Source: Streptomyces rhizoryzae (GTDB lineage Bacteria; Actinomycetota; Actinomycetes; Streptomycetales; Streptomycetaceae). From it: 64,000 nt of DNA. A program made the translations under genes and the position numbers. The number at the start of each line of letters is the position of its first letter. The first letter of the stretch is position 1. The DNA lies in the NCBI RefSeq assembly GCF_023155275.1, contig NZ_JALMUV010000029.1, positions 38,742 to 102,741 of the forward strand, read 5' to 3'. Positions 54,723 through 64,000 of the stretch are shown piece by piece. The notes under the pieces are model-generated. The model saw nothing but the letters and a program-made list of their open reading frames with translations. It ran no database searches and was not told the origin of the DNA.

Positions 54723-55610
54723 ATGTCAGCCCGGACCGCGTGGACGGTCTCCGCGCCCCGCACGCTGGAGATCGAGGAACCCGTCGACGCGCTCACCGTG
54801 CGCCTGGTGGGCGGCACCGTCAACGTCGTCGGCACCCCCGAGGGCGGGCCGGCCCGGCTGGAGGTCTCCGAGCTGAACGGCCCGCCGCTGGCGGTCTCCT
54901 GGGCCGACGGCACGCTCCGGATCGGCTATGACGACCTGCCCGGGAAGGGCTTCCTGTCGTTCCTGGACGGCACCGGGTGGCAGCGCGGCGCGGTGGTCTC
55001 GGTGACGGTGCCGGCCGCCACCCGCGTCGAGGTGGGCACGGTCGGCGCCGGGGCGGTGGTCTCCGGCATAGCGGGCGGCACCGAGGTGTGCGGGGTCAGC
55101 GGCGAGTGCACCCTCGTCGGCCTGGCCGGCCCGGTCCGCGCCGAGACGGTCTCCGGCAACGTCCAGGCCCAGGCCCTCACCGGCGATCTGGTGTTCCACT
55201 CGGTCTCCGGCGAGCTGACGGTCGTCGAGGGCACCGGCGGCGGGGTGCGGGCCGAGACGGTCAGCGGCGGTCTGGTCCTGGACCTCGAACCGGCGGCGGG
55301 CACCCGGATCGACCTGACCACGGTGTCCGGGGAGATCGCCATCCGGCTGCCCGACCCGGCCGACGCCCGGGTGGACGCCAACACCACCACCGGCGCGGTC
55401 ACCAACGCCTTCGACGACCTGCGGGTCACCGGCCGGTGGGGCGCCAGGCGGATCACCGGCGCGCTCGGCGCCGGCACCGGCCACCTGAAGGCCACCACCG
55501 TCTCCGGTGCCCTGGCGCTGCTGCGCCGCCCGCCCGCCGAGGAGCCGGGGCCCGGCCCGCAGGACGGCCCCGCCCCCACGACCCCGCCCGCCGGGAAGAA
55601 GGTGCTCTGA
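54723..55610 (+). CDS. DUF4097 beta-strand-repeat protein
   Basis: A 295-residue protein rich in short beta-strand repeats, with the pattern AETVSGNVQAQALTGDLVFHSVSGELTVV as an example region (about 140-170), typical of the DUF4097/adhesin-like right-handed beta-helix. There is no signal peptide or TM segment. The C-terminus is Pro-rich. ATG 54723 has GGGGAGG upstream. The padR gene starts 2 bp after its stop, so the two are one operon. Function unknown; in many bacteria DUF4097 genes pair with PadR or bactofilin-like partners. Confidence 0.85.
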   Translation: MSARTAWTVSAPRTLEIEEPVDALTVRLVGGTVNVVGTPEGGPARLEVSELNGPPLAVSWADGTLRIGYDDLPGKGFLSFLDGTGWQRGAVVSVTVPAATRVEVGTVGAGAVVSGIAGGTEVCGVSGECTLVGLAGPVRAETVSGNVQAQALTGDLVFHSVSGELTVVEGTGGGVRAETVSGGLVLDLEPAAGTRIDLTTVSGEIAIRLPDPADARVDANTTTGAVTNAFDDLRVTGRWGARRITGALGAGTGHLKATTVSGALALLRRPPAEEPGPGPQDGPAPTTPPAGKKVL

Positions 55611-55612
55611 GC

Positions 55613-56689
55613 ATGCCCCCCGTCTTCGCCCACGGCCGCCTGCGGCTCTACCTCCTCAAGCTGCTCGACGAGGCCCCGCGGCACGGCTACGAGATCATCC
55701 GCCTCCTGGAGGAGCGCTTCCAGGGGCTGTACGCGCCGTCCGCCGGCACGGTCTACCCGCGCCTGGCCAAGCTGGAGGCCGAGGGCCTGGTGACCCACAC
55801 GACCGAGGGCGGCCGCAAGGTCTACTCGATCACCGGCACCGGCCGCGCCGAACTGGCCGACCGCGGCGGCGAACTCGCCGAACTGGAGCTGGAGATCCGG
55901 GAGTCGGTGGCGGCGCTCGCCTCGGACATCCGGGAGGACGTCAGCGGTTCCGCGCGCCATCTGCGCCAGGAGGTCAAGGAGGCCGCCCGGCAGGCCCGGG
56001 CCGGCGCCGGGAAGGCCGGGCGCACGGGCGCGGCCGGCGGCCGGCCCGCCCCGGAGGCGGCCGGCCCCTTCGAGGGCGCGTTCGGCGACAAGGACGCCTG
56101 GCGGCAGGCGAAGGAGGAGTTCCGCCGCGCCAAGGAGGAGTGGAAGGAGCAGGCCCGGCGCGCCAAGGAGGAGAGCCGCCGCGCCCGGCAGGAGGCCCAG
56201 CGCGCCCGCAAGCAGGCCCGGGACGCCCAGGCGCACGCCCGCGAGGAGGTCCAGCGGGTGATCCGGCACGTCCAGGAGCAGGCGCAGGACGCGGTCCGCA
56301 CCGGCGACTGGTCCTCGGCCCTGCGCGAGGCGCTCGGCGAGGTCTCCCGCGAGGTCGGCCGCTACACCTCCGCCGCGTCCGGCGGCGCCCCGGAGGAGCC
56401 CGTGGACCTGGCCAAGGAGCCCGCCGAGGAGGCCGCCGCGCGCCCCGCCGAGCGGCCCTCCGAGCAGCCCGCCGGGCAGCCGCCGCTGCCCGCCTGGGCC
56501 ACCGAGCCCGGCAGCGGCGACCCGGCCCGCGACTTCGACCGCCTGCTGGACCGCTTCCGCGACGACCTGCGGGACGCGGCCCGCGACCACGGCGTCAGCC
56601 CCGAGCAGCTCACCGCCGCCCGCCACCTCCTCGCGGACACCGCCGCCCACCTCGGCGCCCTGCTGCACCGCCCGGACGGGGGCGCCTAG
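55613..56689 (+). CDS. PadR family regulator with long charged coiled-coil tail
   Basis: A 358-residue protein. Residues 1-85 are a PadR winged helix (LLDEAPRHGYEIIRLLEERF, GTVYPRLAKLEAEGLV, GRKVYSITGTGRAEL). PadR proteins are usually 110-200 residues. Here an unusually long C-terminal part follows: a Lys/Arg/Glu-rich, probably helical segment at about 150-245 (repeated RRAKEE and RxARxEAQ), then a Pro/Ala-rich linker and a final helical domain (about 305-355). It probably represses its own operon through the palindrome at 54658. Confidence 0.88.
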   Translation: MPPVFAHGRLRLYLLKLLDEAPRHGYEIIRLLEERFQGLYAPSAGTVYPRLAKLEAEGLVTHTTEGGRKVYSITGTGRAELADRGGELAELELEIRESVAALASDIREDVSGSARHLRQEVKEAARQARAGAGKAGRTGAAGGRPAPEAAGPFEGAFGDKDAWRQAKEEFRRAKEEWKEQARRAKEESRRARQEAQRARKQARDAQAHAREEVQRVIRHVQEQAQDAVRTGDWSSALREALGEVSREVGRYTSAASGGAPEEPVDLAKEPAEEAAARPAERPSEQPAGQPPLPAWATEPGSGDPARDFDRLLDRFRDDLRDAARDHGVSPEQLTAARHLLADTAAHLGALLHRPDGGA

Positions 56690-56777
56690 CGGGCGCCGGT
56701 GGCCAAGCCGCTTGACCTCGAGCGCACTTGAGGCTCCAGGCTGCTCCGTACCATCCACGGTTCCCCACGGAGACGCC

Positions 56778-57527
56778 ATGCCCCTCACCGACGCCCACCC
56801 CGACGTCCTGCGCCCCGACGCCGGCACCGTGCTCGTCAGCCCCTGGATCGTGCCGGAGCCCCGCTTCCAGGAGGCGGCGGCGAACGCGCTGCTCGACGCC
56901 TGGGAGAAGCAGCGGCGGCTCCCGGACGCGATGCTGGCGCTCGCGGTGTTCCTGAGCACCGACGGCACCCATGTGCTGCACTACGCGCAGTGGACGGACG
57001 ACGAGGCCCACCGGGAGTGGGCGCGCGCCGCGCGGCCCGCGGCCCTCGTTCCGATCGACGAGGCGATCCCGGGCATCCGCCGCCCCGGCGTGGTCCGCTA
57101 CCGCCGCTACCGCAGCCACGTCCCGGAGCGGCCCGGGGCACCGCGGCCCGGCTTCGTGGCCACCCCGGCCTTCGCCACCACCGGGCCGGACACCCAGCGC
57201 GCGCTCGCCGGCACCGTCGTCGAGCGGCTGGCGCGGGAGCGGGTCCCGGGCCTCCTCGGCGCCCACTTCCACCTCTCCGAGGACGGCACGCGAGTGCTCA
57301 ACCACGCGGAGTGGACGGACCGTTCGGCCTGGGAGGAGTTCGCGGCCGGGGGCGTCTCGGCGCGGCTGCGGGAGGCGATCGGGGCCCTGCCCGGCGTCTC
57401 CCCCGCCCCGGCGGTCCCCCTCGACGCGCCGGCCGCGTCGGCGGCGCCCGCCGCCCCGCGGCCGCCGGTCGCCGGCTACCGGCTCCACCGGACGCTGGTC
57501 AACGTCCCGTCGCCGCGGGCCCGTTGA
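56778..57527 (+). CDS. Protein with two antibiotic-biosynthesis-monooxygenase (ABM-like) domains
   Basis: A 249-residue protein with two similar ferredoxin-like halves. The first has FLSTDGTHVLHYAQWTDDEAHREW (about 57-80), the second HFHLSEDGTRVLNHAEWTDRSAWEEF (about 162-187). Each matches the ABM pattern S-x-DG-x-x-V-x-x-Y/H-x-x-W. An Ala/Pro-rich tail follows. ABM-domain proteins are cofactor-free monooxygenases, or stress proteins; the substrate is unknown. ATG 56778 was chosen by homology of the first domain. The 3' end overlaps the hutD-like gene by 29 bp (convergent). Confidence 0.8.
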   Translation: MPLTDAHPDVLRPDAGTVLVSPWIVPEPRFQEAAANALLDAWEKQRRLPDAMLALAVFLSTDGTHVLHYAQWTDDEAHREWARAARPAALVPIDEAIPGIRRPGVVRYRRYRSHVPERPGAPRPGFVATPAFATTGPDTQRALAGTVVERLARERVPGLLGAHFHLSEDGTRVLNHAEWTDRSAWEEFAAGGVSARLREAIGALPGVSPAPAVPLDAPAASAAPAAPRPPVAGYRLHRTLVNVPSPRAR

Positions 57528-58098
57528 CGTCGGACAGGCAGATCAGCGCGGCGGTCCCGGACGTCCGCACGACCACGGGCGCCGCCGCGTCCGGTGCCCC
57601 TTCCAGCACGGCCGCGTCGTACCGCGCCAGCCGGACGGCCTCCTCCCCGGCCGCCGCGGGGCCCAGCCAGGTCGCGCCGTCCAGCGCGACCACCACCGCG
57701 GTCCCCGGTCCGGCCACCTCCCGGCTGCCGCGCACCAGCGCGACGTCCGCCGCGGTCCGCCCCGCCCGGACCATCACGTTGAGGTTGACGACCGGGCCGC
57801 CGAGCAGCCGGGAGCCGGTGGCGGCGGCGCCGGGGAAGCCGAACGGGCGGTAGCGGCCGGGGAGGTGGTGCACGGTGCCGTCCACGGTCAGCTCCAGACC
57901 GGCGCCCTCGACGACGGTGAGGATCCGATGGACGCCGGGCAGTGGGGAGTACGGCCCGTCCCGGGTCACCTCGGCCAGGCTCACCCGCCAGGCGAAGGCG
58001 TCCCAGCCCGCGCCCGGCGGGTGCGCGGCCACCTCGCGGGTGAGCCCGCCGCCGTTGCGCCACGGCACGGCCGTCCGCGCCGCGGCCCGCAGGATCCG
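57499..58098 (-). CDS. hutD: HutD family protein
   Basis: A 199-residue double cupin-like protein. VPWRNGGGLTREVAAHP near the N-terminus and FAWRVSLAEV are diagnostic of HutD. GVHRILTVVEGAGLELTVDG and FPGAAAT follow. HutD accompanies histidine-utilisation genes in other bacteria and is thought to limit the pathway or have another control role; no hut genes are adjacent here. GTG 58098 was chosen because GGAGGGAG precedes it; a frame start at 58161 has no site. Confidence 0.88.
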   Translation of the reverse strand, partial: RILRAAARTAVPWRNGGGLTREVAAHPPGAGWDAFAWRVSLAEVTRDGPYSPLPGVHRILTVVEGAGLELTVDGTVHHLPGRYRPFGFPGAAATGSRLLGGPVVNLNVMVRAGRTAADVALVRGSREVAGPGTAVVVALDGATWLGPAAAGEEAVRLARYDAAVLEGAPDAAAPVVVRTSGTAALICLSDVNGPAATGR

Positions 58099-58185
58099 CA
58101 CGTCTCCCTCCCTCCCGAACACCGGCCGCGGCCGCACCGGACCCCGCCGGACCACCGCCACCGCACCGCCTCCGTACCGCCGCTG

Positions 58186-59148
58186 TCAGACCGTCAGGAC
58201 GATCTTCCCGAACAGATCGCCCTCGGCCATCTTCGCGAAGCCCTCGCGCGCCCGGTCCAGCGGCAGGGTGGAGTCGATCACCGGCCGGATGCCCTTGGCG
58301 GCGCAGAAGCTCAGCAGTCCGGCCAGCTCCTCCTTGCTGCCCATCGTGGAGCCGACGATCCTCAGCTCCAGGAAGAAGATGCGGTTCAGCTCACCGCTCT
58401 TGGGCGTGAAGCCGCTGGTGGCGCCCGAGATGACCAGAGTGCCGCCGGGGCGCAGGGACTTGACCGAGTGCGACCAGGTGGCCGCGCCGACCGTCTCGAT
58501 CACCGCGTCCACCTTCCGGGGCAGCCGCTCGCCGGTCCCGAACGCCGCCTCGGCGCCCAGCTCCACCGCGCGCTTGCGCTTGGTCTCGTCCCGGCTGGTG
58601 GCGAAGACCCGCAGGCCCGCCGCGGCGCCCAGGACGATGGCGGCGGTGGCCACCCCGCCGCCGGCGCCCTGCACCAGCACGGTGTCCCCGGGCCGCACCG
58701 CGGCGTTGGTGAACAGCATCCGGTACGCGGTCAGCCAGGCGGTGGGCAGGCAGGCGGCCTCCGCGAAGGACAGCTCCGCGGGCTTGGGGAGGACGTTCCA
58801 CGCCGGTACGGTGACCCGCTCGGCGAACGTGCCCTGGTACCGCTCGGTGAGGATCGAGGGCTTCTCGTCCGGGCCGACGCCGTGGCCGGTCTGCCCGATG
58901 ACGGAGTGCAGGACGACCTCGTTGCCGTGCTCGTCGATCCCGGCGGCGTCGCAGCCGAGGATCATCGGGAACGACTCCTCGGTGATCCCGACGCCGCGCA
59001 GCGTCCACAGGTCGTGGTGGTTGAGGGAGGCGGCCTTGACGTCGACGGTGGTCCAGCCGGGGCGGGCCGCGGGGGCCGGGCGCTCCCCCAGTTCGAGGCC
59101 GTTCAGCGGCTGGTCGCGGTCGATGCGGGCGGCGTAGGCAGCAAACAT
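58186..59148 (-). CDS. Zinc-binding dehydrogenase / quinone-oxidoreductase-like (MDR family)
   Basis: A 320-residue medium-chain dehydrogenase/reductase. The N-terminal GroES-like domain (VKAASLNHHDLWTLRGVG, ILGCDAAG) precedes a Rossmann domain with VLVQGAGGGVATAAI (about 152-166). No structural-zinc Cys cluster is seen, suggesting a quinone-oxidoreductase-like, NADPH-dependent enzyme without zinc. Start ATG 59148. It is in line with malic enzyme, but a strong hairpin separates the two transcripts. Confidence 0.88.
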   Translation of the reverse strand: MFAAYAARIDRDQPLNGLELGERPAPAARPGWTTVDVKAASLNHHDLWTLRGVGITEESFPMILGCDAAGIDEHGNEVVLHSVIGQTGHGVGPDEKPSILTERYQGTFAERVTVPAWNVLPKPAELSFAEAACLPTAWLTAYRMLFTNAAVRPGDTVLVQGAGGGVATAAIVLGAAAGLRVFATSRDETKRKRAVELGAEAAFGTGERLPRKVDAVIETVGAATWSHSVKSLRPGGTLVISGATSGFTPKSGELNRIFFLELRIVGSTMGSKEELAGLLSFCAAKGIRPVIDSTLPLDRAREGFAKMAEGDLFGKIVLTV

Positions 59149-59302
59149 GATCCCAAACTAGGGCGCGGGCGCGCGGTGCGACAGCGGGCGCGGGTGTGAC
59201 ACGCGCCGCGCCGGCGCCGCCGGGCGGCCCGATCCCGGCGCCGGCATCCGGCCGACGGCCCTTGCGCCGGACGTCCCGTGGGGCGAAGTCCGCGCAAAGC
59301 CG

Positions 59303-59346
59303 GACGGGCCGGGCCGGACCCGCGAGGGGTGCCGGCCCGGCCCGTC
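59303..59346 (-). terminator. Terminator of the malic enzyme gene
   Basis: A perfect 15-bp stem (59303-59317 with 59332-59346) closes a 14-nt loop, 27 bp past the malic enzyme stop. No T tract. The rest of 59149-59302 holds nothing further. Confidence 0.85.
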
Positions 59347-59372
59347 GGCCGCGGTCCGTCCTGGGACGCCGG

Positions 59373-60602
<1,230 letters not shown>

Positions 60603-61163
60603 TGTTCTCTGACCCCTTTGTCGTAAATCTGTTGAGGGTGGCCACTCCCTGGTTGGGGGGTGGGCGGGCACCGCGCCCGCGCCCTGCCCGGCGGATGGCC
60701 GCCGCGCGGGGGGAGGTACGGACGCCGGGCGCGCCGCACACGCGCCCTGAGCCCCGGATGAGGGGTGTAACGACCCTTTCTACCGGACGCGCATGCGAGG
60801 CGACGAGTCAGATTCGTTACCTGCTGGTACAGGGCTCCGACAATAGCGACGTAACGCCCGAAAATGCCGAAGATCCCTCGGGGTTGTCCGGATTCCGAGA
60901 CGCCGCGACCACCCCCGCCCCGCACCCGCGCCCCGCCCGCCCCCGCTTTCCCTTGCGCCGCACGGCCTGCGGCGTTCCTTGCCCGTCCGTTATCCGATTT
61001 TGACCTGTACGACAGTCCGAATACCGGAGTCCGGATGGCAAGATTCCGTCACCGACCGCGGGCCCCCGCCCAAAGGTGCCCAAAGGTGTGCGCCGGCCCC
61101 TTCTCACCAGCACACCGGCTGCCCACACTGGCACGTCGGTTCCCCATCCGCAGGAGGATCAGC
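60603..61163. other. Divergent intergenic region between malic enzyme and transporter genes
   Basis: This 561-bp region has no supported gene. GTAACG occurs at about 60767 and 60851, and inverted (CGTTAC) at about 60814, so a regulator may bind there upstream of malic enzyme. On the plus strand TTGACC (61000-61005) is followed by TACCGG at 61022 (16 bp), a weak candidate promoter for the ABC operon. Confidence 0.4.
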
Positions 61164-62138
61164 ATGACCGCAGACACCACCCGTCGCGCGGCGGCCGGCA
61201 GGTCCGGCAGGGCCGCGGCGGCGATAGCCACGGTCACCGCATCGCTGCTGCTGCTCAGCGCCTGCGGTGACCAGACCGACGCGGCGATCGCCCGGCGGGA
61301 GGCGGCCAAGAACCGCAATCCGCACGCCCCGCTCTTCAGCAAGCTCCCCAAGGACATCCAGGACAAGGGGATGCTCCAGGTCGGTTCGGACATCACCTAC
61401 AAGCCGGTGGAGTTCCGCTCCAACGGCGCGGTGGAGGGCATCGATCCGGATCTCGCCGCGGCGCTCGGCGAAGAACTCGGCATCAAGCTCAATTTCAACA
61501 ACGCGACCTTCGACACCCTCATGGGCGGTCTGAAGTCCAAGCGCTACGACATCGCGATGTCGGCGATGACCGACACCAAGGACCGCCAGCAGGGCGTCGA
61601 CTCGACCACCGGCAAGAAGATCGGCGACGGTGTCGACTTCGTCGACTACCTCAACGTCGGGGTCTCCCTCTACACCCAGAAGGGCAAGACCAAGGGCATC
61701 GACGGCTGGGAGACCATGTGCGGCAAGAAGCTGGCCGTGCAGCGCGGCACCGTCTCCCACGACCTGGCCAAGGACAAGTCCAAGGCGTGTGAGGACGCCG
61801 GCCAGCAGCCGATCTCCATCGAGGCGTTCGACAACGACTCCGAGGCCCAGACCCGGCTGCGGACCGCCGGTGTGGACGCGGTCTCCAGCGACTACCCGGT
61901 GGCGGCCTACGCGGTGCAGGTCTCCGGCGGCGGCAACGACTTCCAGATGGTCGGCGGCGCCCCCCTCAAAGCGGCCCCCTACGGCATCGCCGTTCCCAAG
62001 GGCCAGGACCAGCTGCGCGACGCCCTCAAGGCGGCCGTGGAGCTGGCGATCAAGAACCACGCGTACGAGCGCGTCCTGGCCAAGTGGAACGTCAAGGACG
62101 CCGCGGTCAAGGACGTGCAGATCAACGGCGGCACCTGA
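61164..62138 (+). CDS. Polar amino-acid ABC transporter substrate-binding lipoprotein
   Basis: A 324-residue extracytoplasmic lipoprotein. The signal peptide has twin arginines then a hydrophobic core and the lipobox LLSAC with Cys34. The mature part is a bacterial SBP family 3 domain: LQVGSDITYKPVEF, GIDPDLAAALGEELG, LMGGLKSKRYDIAMSAM and GVDAVSSDYPVAAY. It probably captures glutamate, glutamine or another polar amino acid. ATG 61164 has GGAGGA six bases upstream. It begins a three-gene operon. Confidence 0.94.
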   Translation: MTADTTRRAAAGRSGRAAAAIATVTASLLLLSACGDQTDAAIARREAAKNRNPHAPLFSKLPKDIQDKGMLQVGSDITYKPVEFRSNGAVEGIDPDLAAALGEELGIKLNFNNATFDTLMGGLKSKRYDIAMSAMTDTKDRQQGVDSTTGKKIGDGVDFVDYLNVGVSLYTQKGKTKGIDGWETMCGKKLAVQRGTVSHDLAKDKSKACEDAGQQPISIEAFDNDSEAQTRLRTAGVDAVSSDYPVAAYAVQVSGGGNDFQMVGGAPLKAAPYGIAVPKGQDQLRDALKAAVELAIKNHAYERVLAKWNVKDAAVKDVQINGGT

Positions 62139-62208
62139 GCCGGCCGGCCCGTCCCCGCCACGCCCCGCGCGCACCGCCGCTCCCGCCCACGCTGAAAGGC
62201 ATTCCTCC

Positions 62209-63147
62209 GTGTCAGTTGACGTCGACAAGCCGGCCGAGCCGCCGGCGGCCGCACCGCCGGCCCAGCCCGAGCCCATCAAAGCCATTCCGGTCCGCCACTA
62301 CGGGCGCTGGATCGCCGCGCTCGTCGTCATCGGGCTGCTGGCGCTGCTCGTGCGGGCCTTCGCCTCCGGGAAGGTCAACTGGGGCGCGATACCGGAGTAC
62401 ATGTTCAACGCGGACATCCTCAAGGGCCTCCGCAACACCCTGTGGATCACCCTGCTGGCGATGGTGATCGGCGTCGGCCTGGGCGTCGTCCTCGCGGTGA
62501 TGCGGCAGTCCAAGAACCCGGTGACCTCGTCCGTGGCGTGGTTCTACATCTGGTTCTTCCGCGGTACGCCGGTCTACGTCCAGCTCTTCCTGTGGTTCAA
62601 CCTCGGCCTGGTCTTCCAGTACATCGACATCATGCCGATCTACAAGGACGAGTGGTCGGACTTCATGACCCCGTTCCTGTGCGCGCTGCTCGGCCTCGGC
62701 CTCAACGAGGCCGCGTACATGGCCGAGATCTGCCGGGCCGGTCTGAACGCGGTGGACGAGGGCCAGACCGAGGCGGCGCACGCGCTGGGCATGAGCCACG
62801 GCAAGACGCTGCGCCGGATCATCGTGCCGCAGGCGATGCGGGTGATCGTGCCGCCGACCGGCAACGAGGTCATCAACATGCTCAAGACCTCGTCCCTGGT
62901 CATCGCCGTCCAGTACTACGACCTGCTCCAGGCCGCGCAGAACGTCGGCCGGGACTCCGGTGTGGTCGTCGAGATGCTGATCCTGGCCGCGGCCTGGTAC
63001 CTCATCGCCACCACGGTGCTCAGCATCGGCCAGTACTACCTGGAGCGCTACTACGCCCGCGGCTCCAGCCGCCAGCTTCCGCCCACCCCGTTCCAGCGTC
63101 TGAAGACCAAGCTGGCCGGCCCGAACCGCGCCGGAGGTGCGGCATGA
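62209..63147 (+). CDS. Amino-acid ABC transporter permease
   Basis: A 312-residue HisM/GlnP-type permease. A Pro/Ala-rich cytoplasmic N-terminus (about 1-30) is followed by about five to six TM segments. The EAA coupling loop is EAAHALGMSHGKTLRRIIVPQA (~190-210, given by ends). FFRGTPVYVQLF is the usual segment after TM2. Only one permease gene exists, so a homodimer is likely. The start GTG 62209 has GAAAGG upstream; the stop overlaps the ATPase ATG. Confidence 0.94.
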   Translation: MSVDVDKPAEPPAAAPPAQPEPIKAIPVRHYGRWIAALVVIGLLALLVRAFASGKVNWGAIPEYMFNADILKGLRNTLWITLLAMVIGVGLGVVLAVMRQSKNPVTSSVAWFYIWFFRGTPVYVQLFLWFNLGLVFQYIDIMPIYKDEWSDFMTPFLCALLGLGLNEAAYMAEICRAGLNAVDEGQTEAAHALGMSHGKTLRRIIVPQAMRVIVPPTGNEVINMLKTSSLVIAVQYYDLLQAAQNVGRDSGVVVEMLILAAAWYLIATTVLSIGQYYLERYYARGSSRQLPPTPFQRLKTKLAGPNRAGGAA

Positions 63148-63947
63148 GCAAGTCCACCAAGCCCTCGGCGAGCACCGGCAGGTCCGGGGTGCCGATGGTC
63201 AAGGCCGAGGGCGTGCACAAGTCCTTCGGCGCGGCCCACATCCTCAAGGGCATCGACCTGGAGGTGGCGCCCGGGGAGGTCTTCTGCCTGATCGGCCCGT
63301 CCGGCTCCGGCAAGTCCACCTTCCTGCGGTGCATCAACCACCTGGAGAAGATCAACGCCGGGCGGCTGTCGGTCGACGGCGAACTGGTCGGCTACCGCGA
63401 GCACCACGGCAAGCTCTACGAGCTGCGGGACCGCGAGGTCGCCGCCCGCCGCCGCGACATCGGCATGGTCTTCCAGCGCTTCAACCTCTTCCCGCACATG
63501 ACCGCGCTGGAGAACATCATGGAGGCGCCGGTCCAGGTCAAGGGCGAGTCCAAGGCGGCCGCCCGGGAGCGTGCGGCCAAGCTGCTGGACCGCGTCGGGC
63601 TCGGCGGCAAGGCCGGCAACTACCCCTCGCAGCTCTCCGGCGGGCAGCAGCAGCGGGTGGCCATCGCCCGGGCGCTGGCCATGGAGCCCAAGCTGATGCT
63701 CTTCGACGAGCCGACCTCGGCCCTCGACCCGGAGCTGGTCGGCGACGTCCTGGACGTCATGAAGGACCTGGCCGCGGACGGCATGACGATGGTCGTGGTG
63801 ACCCACGAGATGGGCTTCGCCCGGGAGGTCGGCGACTCGCTGGTCTTCATGGACGACGGGGTGGTGGTCGAATCCGGCCACCCGCGGGAGGTCCTCACCA
63901 ACCCCCGGCACGAGCGGACCCAGTCGTTCCTCTCCAAGGTCCTCTGA
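63144..63947 (+). CDS. Amino-acid ABC transporter ATP-binding protein
   Basis: A 267-residue nucleotide-binding protein of the GlnQ/HisP type. Walker A is GPSGSGKST, the Q-loop VFQRFNLFPHM, the signature LSGGQQQR, Walker B LMLFDEPTSALD and the H-loop VVTHEMGFA. The ATG overlaps the permease stop (ATGA), giving a transporter operon in the order binding protein, permease, ATPase. Complete within the window. Confidence 0.96.
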   Translation: MSKSTKPSASTGRSGVPMVKAEGVHKSFGAAHILKGIDLEVAPGEVFCLIGPSGSGKSTFLRCINHLEKINAGRLSVDGELVGYREHHGKLYELRDREVAARRRDIGMVFQRFNLFPHMTALENIMEAPVQVKGESKAAARERAAKLLDRVGLGGKAGNYPSQLSGGQQQRVAIARALAMEPKLMLFDEPTSALDPELVGDVLDVMKDLAADGMTMVVVTHEMGFAREVGDSLVFMDDGVVVESGHPREVLTNPRHERTQSFLSKVL

Positions 63948-63955
63948 GCGGCCGC

Positions 63956-64000
63956 GGGGGGGGGGGGGGGGGGGGCCGCCCCCCCCCCCGCCCCCCCGCC
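63956..64000. repeat. G20 run followed by C11 and C7 runs
   Basis: A run of 20 G residues (63956-63975) is followed by CCG, then 11 Cs, G and 7 Cs. It can fold as a G:C hairpin and may act as the operon terminator. Homopolymers this long are also typical of consensus or assembly errors at contig ends. Confidence 0.6.

Overview
This window looks like chromosomal DNA of a Streptomyces or a very close actinomycete. Base composition is very GC-rich with strong GC3 bias. GTG and TTG starts are frequent and many stop/start codons overlap. Family-specific markers agree: a conservon (cvnA-cvnB-cvnC-cvnD), an Rho with an Arg/Asp-rich insertion, the fused 2-oxoglutarate decarboxylase/dehydrogenase Kgd, an NrtL protein and a DUF6104 protein. 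No phage, transposase, integrase, CRISPR array or rRNA gene was seen.

Layout. (1) 1-14046, all minus strand, is a core block. Read in the direction of transcription it runs nrtL, lysA, hom, thrC, thrB, rho, an LCP cell-wall ligase, rpmE, prfA, prmC, tsaC and a low-molecular-weight phosphatase-like gene cut by the window edge. It combines aspartate-family amino-acid synthesis (lysine, threonine) with translation and transcription termination. (2) 14047-15406 is repeat-rich DNA, a single-domain response regulator and tRNA-Arg(CCG) with a strong intrinsic terminator. (3) 15407-22560 looks accessory. It holds a DUF3800 protein, a small membrane protein and three related proteins that join a PD-(D/E)XK nuclease-like domain (RecB/Cas4-type QxxxY signature) to a superfamily 1 (DUF2075-type) helicase. 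Two are full length and convergent. The third keeps the nuclease motifs but has lost the helicase motifs and ends half-way through the helicase. This is the best candidate for an undescribed (possibly defence-related) system here. (4) 22565-33821 is mixed metabolism and cell wall: a P450, a SEDS glycosyltransferase with its class B PBP, an HD hydrolase, an ABC ATPase, a MarR/hydrolase divergent pair with a clear operator, two divergent diiron proteins (one AurF-like) and a TetR regulator.

(5) 33861-39770 is a complete conservon with a styrene-monooxygenase-like flavoprotein downstream. (6) 40246-54251 holds a PP2C-like protein, a MarR regulator, a secreted GH25 lysozyme, lon with an HspR-type HAIR-like operator, a cysteine-rich pentapeptide-repeat protein, a rhomboid-like protein, a spermidine-synthase-like protein, an OmpR/EnvZ-type two-component system and kgd. 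(7) 54445-63947 carries a PadR/DUF4097 pair, a tandem ABM-domain protein, HutD, a quinone-oxidoreductase-like enzyme, NAD-malic enzyme and a polar amino-acid ABC transporter. The window ends in a 20-G run followed by C runs.

Several genes (24285, 27212, 27927, 32807, 33558, 47546) have no ribosome-binding site. Instead a hexamer resembling a -10 box lies 6-7 bases before the start codon, which suggests leaderless mRNAs. All functional calls come from reading motifs and recalling protein families. No database search was run.
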